Shown piece after piece: positions 61,657 to 64,000 of a stretch of DNA of 64,000 bases (the first letter of the stretch is position 1; every line of letters starts with the position of its first letter). Location of the stretch: NCBI GenBank assembly GCA_947625015.1, contig CANQMR010000012.1, positions 20,165 to 84,164 of the forward strand, given 5' to 3'. A program made the translations under genes and the position numbers. Origin of the DNA: an uncultured Lachnospiraceae bacterium. GTDB taxonomy: Bacteria > Bacillota > Clostridia > Lachnospirales > Lachnospiraceae. Under the pieces are notes generated by a model. That model had not been told where the DNA came from and searched no databases. It was given only the letters and a program-made list of their open reading frames with translations.

Positions 61657-63927
61657 CTAGAAAACGTCCGGGTCCACAAATCCATTTACATTGTGGTCCA
61701 GCTCTATTTCATCATCACCCTTTTTCAGGTATAAATCGCCCTCTTCATCTTTATAATCTGTAATGTAATAGATTCTGTCCCGGAATAAATACTGATAGTC
61801 CCAAACGTCATCCGCTATTCTTTCCGATTCTTTTCCATTCCAGATGTTCAAAGTGTAGCTTTCTCTGTCGGTATTGTAATCCGTAGCATAAACAATAAGC
61901 TCATTTCCATAAGTACCTATGAAATCCACATCATAGGCAATGCTTTCCGCATTCTTGCCGTCACTGACAACCAGCGTTCCGGTATTATTGTTCACGCTGT
62001 AATCTGTCAGATAATAAAATTTGCCGCCGGCATAATAGACGTCCTGGAACGAACTCACATCATCATCCAACTTTTCTTTATTACAGAATAACTCGTCTTT
62101 TTTCATGTAATATATATCTCTTGCCGCTTCGTCAATGTATGCATATTCGCTTACATCTGTATCGTAGACAACTTCTTCCTGCAAAGCGCCATCTTTAATC
62201 TCTCTTTGAATCAGATCTCCCTGCGCGGTCAGGATTGTTATAAAGTCGCCGTTGCCGGAAATTGCGCAACTGATATAGTCTTTCGTTTCAAGCGGCGTTG
62301 CCGTCGCTCCACAGATAAAATAATTGCTGGCGGCTATTCCGAAATAAATGGACGATTCTTCTTCCTGACCATATACGTTGTCTAATTCATATATAATATC
62401 GTCACAATCTTCAACAGAAGATAAATTAATTTTCGCAGGCGAGTCAAACTGATAAACGCTTCCTAAAATTACTGCCGAACTCTTTTCCGCCCCTGACAAA
62501 AATACCGGAAGCGCTATCTGCGTATTGGTTCTTAATACCTCTGTCGCATTGGTTTGGTCATAGTAATACAGCACATATTCATTATGGGAATATGTCTGCT
62601 CTGTAATGTCCTGACGCAGCATATCCGCATCATTCTGCATCACATATGCATTATACGCTTCTTCGTATTTTTCATATTCTTCCTCATACTTTTTGTATGC
62701 TTTTTCATACTTTTTATACGCCTTGTCATATTTATCCATATCATCATAGCTAAAGTAATCCGGCTCTTCCGGTTCTTCCGGCTCCACAGGTTCCGGTAAC
62801 GTTCCGGCAGCGCCCAAATCGTCGTTAACATAATCAGCTAAAGGTTTTGTCACTACATTGCAGACAAAGTAATGCAGCGTTCCATCCTTGTATACCTTCG
62901 CCATTTTAACATCATCCGCCACTTTTTGTTTATCGTCAGAGGCAACATTGTACCGGTAAAGATTGTATCTGGTTGTTCCGCCATCCACCATTTCAAATTC
63001 CGCAAAATAAATGTCCGTAAATTGGCCGTCATCATTAACCAGCGCATTATTATAAGACTCGTCTCCCAAATCGCTGAGCAGGACAGACGATACATTGTCA
63101 GAAATTTTTATCCGGTTATCGTCTTTCATATTGGTCAGATATAACGTATTATCGGAAACAAAGAAAACCTGACTGCCATCCCGGCTTATCCTGTATGTGG
63201 ATACGTTATTTGCAACCTTTTGCTTTTCTTTACTCTCATAATCATAAAGGTATAATGTATCTTCACTGCTCCGGTAAACAATTTTCTTTTCATCATTTGT
63301 TACAGAATACCTAATCACATCCGAATCAATCTTTTCCACATCCTCATCCGGATTTTGTAAAGAACAGAAATATAAGGAAAAGCTGTCTTCATCATAATCA
63401 TATTTATCCGGGAAGATAATGATATCGGCGCTTTCTAATACGCTGATTTGCGCCTCCATTTCACCTTCATCATATATATCCTCCGCATCCTTGATTATCT
63501 TTACGCTGTCTTCTTCTTTTCCATTCGTCATATATACAGCGCCGTTTTTGGTATAGAAAACGTGGTCAAGCGAAGCGCCGCCTATCAGCAAAGCAGCGCC
63601 GATGAATATGACAACTACCGCCGCTAAAACGCCGACAATAATTCCGACAATCTTACCGACCTTTTTCTTCCGGGGCGCCGCTGCGCCGCTGCCGGATTGT
63701 ATGTCCGCTTTAATATTGTGTCCACATTCCGGGCAGAAATCTGCATCCGTATCCATTTTGCACCCGCAATTAGGACAATATACCGGCGTTCCCCCAGCGG
63801 AATCGGACCGGGGAGCCTGCGCCGTATCCTGCTTTTGATTTTCAACAGGAACAAGTTTTCCTCCACAGTCATCACAAAAGACTGCATCGTCATTAAATAC
63901 TTTGTTACATTTCACACATTTTTTCAT
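61657..63927 (-). CDS. zinc-ribbon membrane protein with large extracytoplasmic propeller-like domain
   Basis: A 756-residue protein. ATG 63927 (MKKCVKCNKVF) follows GGAG; the ATG at 63939 is also possible. Two zinc ribbons (CVKCN...CDDCG; CPNCG...CPECG) lie in residues 1-70, and a membrane helix spans ~92-117. The outside part has repeated short beta units (YLYDYESKEKQKVANNVSTY, TLYLTNMKDDNRIKISDNVS, FYYLTDYSVNNNTGTL) suggestive of a TolB/PD40-like beta propeller. It is interrupted near 390-430 by a Pro/Glu linker and a Lys/Tyr/Glu coiled coil (KYDKAYKKYEKAYKKYEEEY). No enzyme motif was seen. It is ~50 bp upstream of the VanX-like gene. Confidence 0.78.
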   Translation of the reverse strand: MKKCVKCNKVFNDDAVFCDDCGGKLVPVENQKQDTAQAPRSDSAGGTPVYCPNCGCKMDTDADFCPECGHNIKADIQSGSGAAAPRKKKVGKIVGIIVGVLAAVVVIFIGAALLIGGASLDHVFYTKNGAVYMTNGKEEDSVKIIKDAEDIYDEGEMEAQISVLESADIIIFPDKYDYDEDSFSLYFCSLQNPDEDVEKIDSDVIRYSVTNDEKKIVYRSSEDTLYLYDYESKEKQKVANNVSTYRISRDGSQVFFVSDNTLYLTNMKDDNRIKISDNVSSVLLSDLGDESYNNALVNDDGQFTDIYFAEFEMVDGGTTRYNLYRYNVASDDKQKVADDVKMAKVYKDGTLHYFVCNVVTKPLADYVNDDLGAAGTLPEPVEPEEPEEPDYFSYDDMDKYDKAYKKYEKAYKKYEEEYEKYEEAYNAYVMQNDADMLRQDITEQTYSHNEYVLYYYDQTNATEVLRTNTQIALPVFLSGAEKSSAVILGSVYQFDSPAKINLSSVEDCDDIIYELDNVYGQEEESSIYFGIAASNYFICGATATPLETKDYISCAISGNGDFITILTAQGDLIQREIKDGALQEEVVYDTDVSEYAYIDEAARDIYYMKKDELFCNKEKLDDDVSSFQDVYYAGGKFYYLTDYSVNNNTGTLVVSDGKNAESIAYDVDFIGTYGNELIVYATDYNTDRESYTLNIWNGKESERIADDVWDYQYLFRDRIYYITDYKDEEGDLYLKKGDDEIELDHNVNGFVDPDVF

Positions 63928-64000
63928 AATAATCTCCATTCCGCCGCCTTTCAGTTGGCGGCACAAATAGTAATGAAAGTATTCCGCCTCTCTACGTTGT

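Overview
The window looks like chromosomal DNA of an anaerobic Firmicute, most likely Clostridia of the Lachnospiraceae type. The basis is a moderate G+C content, strong AGGAGG-type ribosome binding sites, TTGACA/TATAAT promoters, Clostridia-typical families (a soluble hydrogenase-like chemotaxis sensor, GLUG and BspA-type surface proteins, zinc-ribbon membrane proteins) and an anaerobic style of sulfur assimilation. No rRNA, tRNA, CRISPR array, insertion sequence or phage gene was seen. The species call is inference.

Region 1 (1-13.2 kb) is a sulfate-assimilation island. On the minus strand lie cysK, a LacI-type regulator, an Rrf2 regulator with IscR-like cysteines, then metY, a small siroheme sulfite reductase, a TusA-like protein, a thioredoxin, a ThiS-like sulfur carrier and its ThiF/MoeB-type activating enzyme, which is cut by the window edge. 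This content resembles the HcyS protein-thiocarboxylate route to homocysteine, and the carrier has two extra residues after its Gly-Gly. On the plus strand is the sulfate importer sbp-cysT-cysW-cysA. Convergent to it are cysD and cysN, the ATP sulfurylase. Several promoters here share short motifs and probably form one regulon.

Region 2 (13.4-22.4 kb) holds a polysaccharide pyruvyltransferase-like gene and then one long minus-strand operon: LysR regulator, hemA, sirC, hemC, a cobA-hemD fusion, hemB and hemL. It encodes everything from glutamyl-tRNA to siroheme or precorrin-2, and no protoheme-specific enzyme. It therefore plausibly feeds the sulfite reductase of region 1.

Region 3 (22.8-30.3 kb) has a small helical ORF, a zinc-ribbon membrane protein and three paralogous secreted GLUG/Ig-like/Fn3-like proteins. 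Two of these share a virtually identical 3' segment of about 530 bp.

Region 4 (30.7-43.8 kb) is mixed housekeeping: a soluble sensor fusing ferredoxin, H-cluster and methyl-accepting domains, an SCP2 protein, a double-domain PPK2, an oxidoreductase, an 8-oxoguanine glycosylase, carB without carA, an NSS symporter, TspO and two poorly known proteins.

Region 5 (44.1-48.6 kb) is a compact four-gene signalling operon: TIM-barrel isomerase, GAF-GGDEF cyclase, TIR/zinc-ribbon/HTH protein and receiver-linked class III cyclase. It is one of the most unusual parts of the window.

Region 6 (48.8-64 kb) contains two tandem paralogous surface proteins of about 1,100 residues, each with 17 Cys/His repeats, then an IbrA/IbrB-like pair, an alanine symporter with an unusual inserted domain, two zinc-ribbon membrane proteins and a VanX-like lipoprotein dipeptidase.
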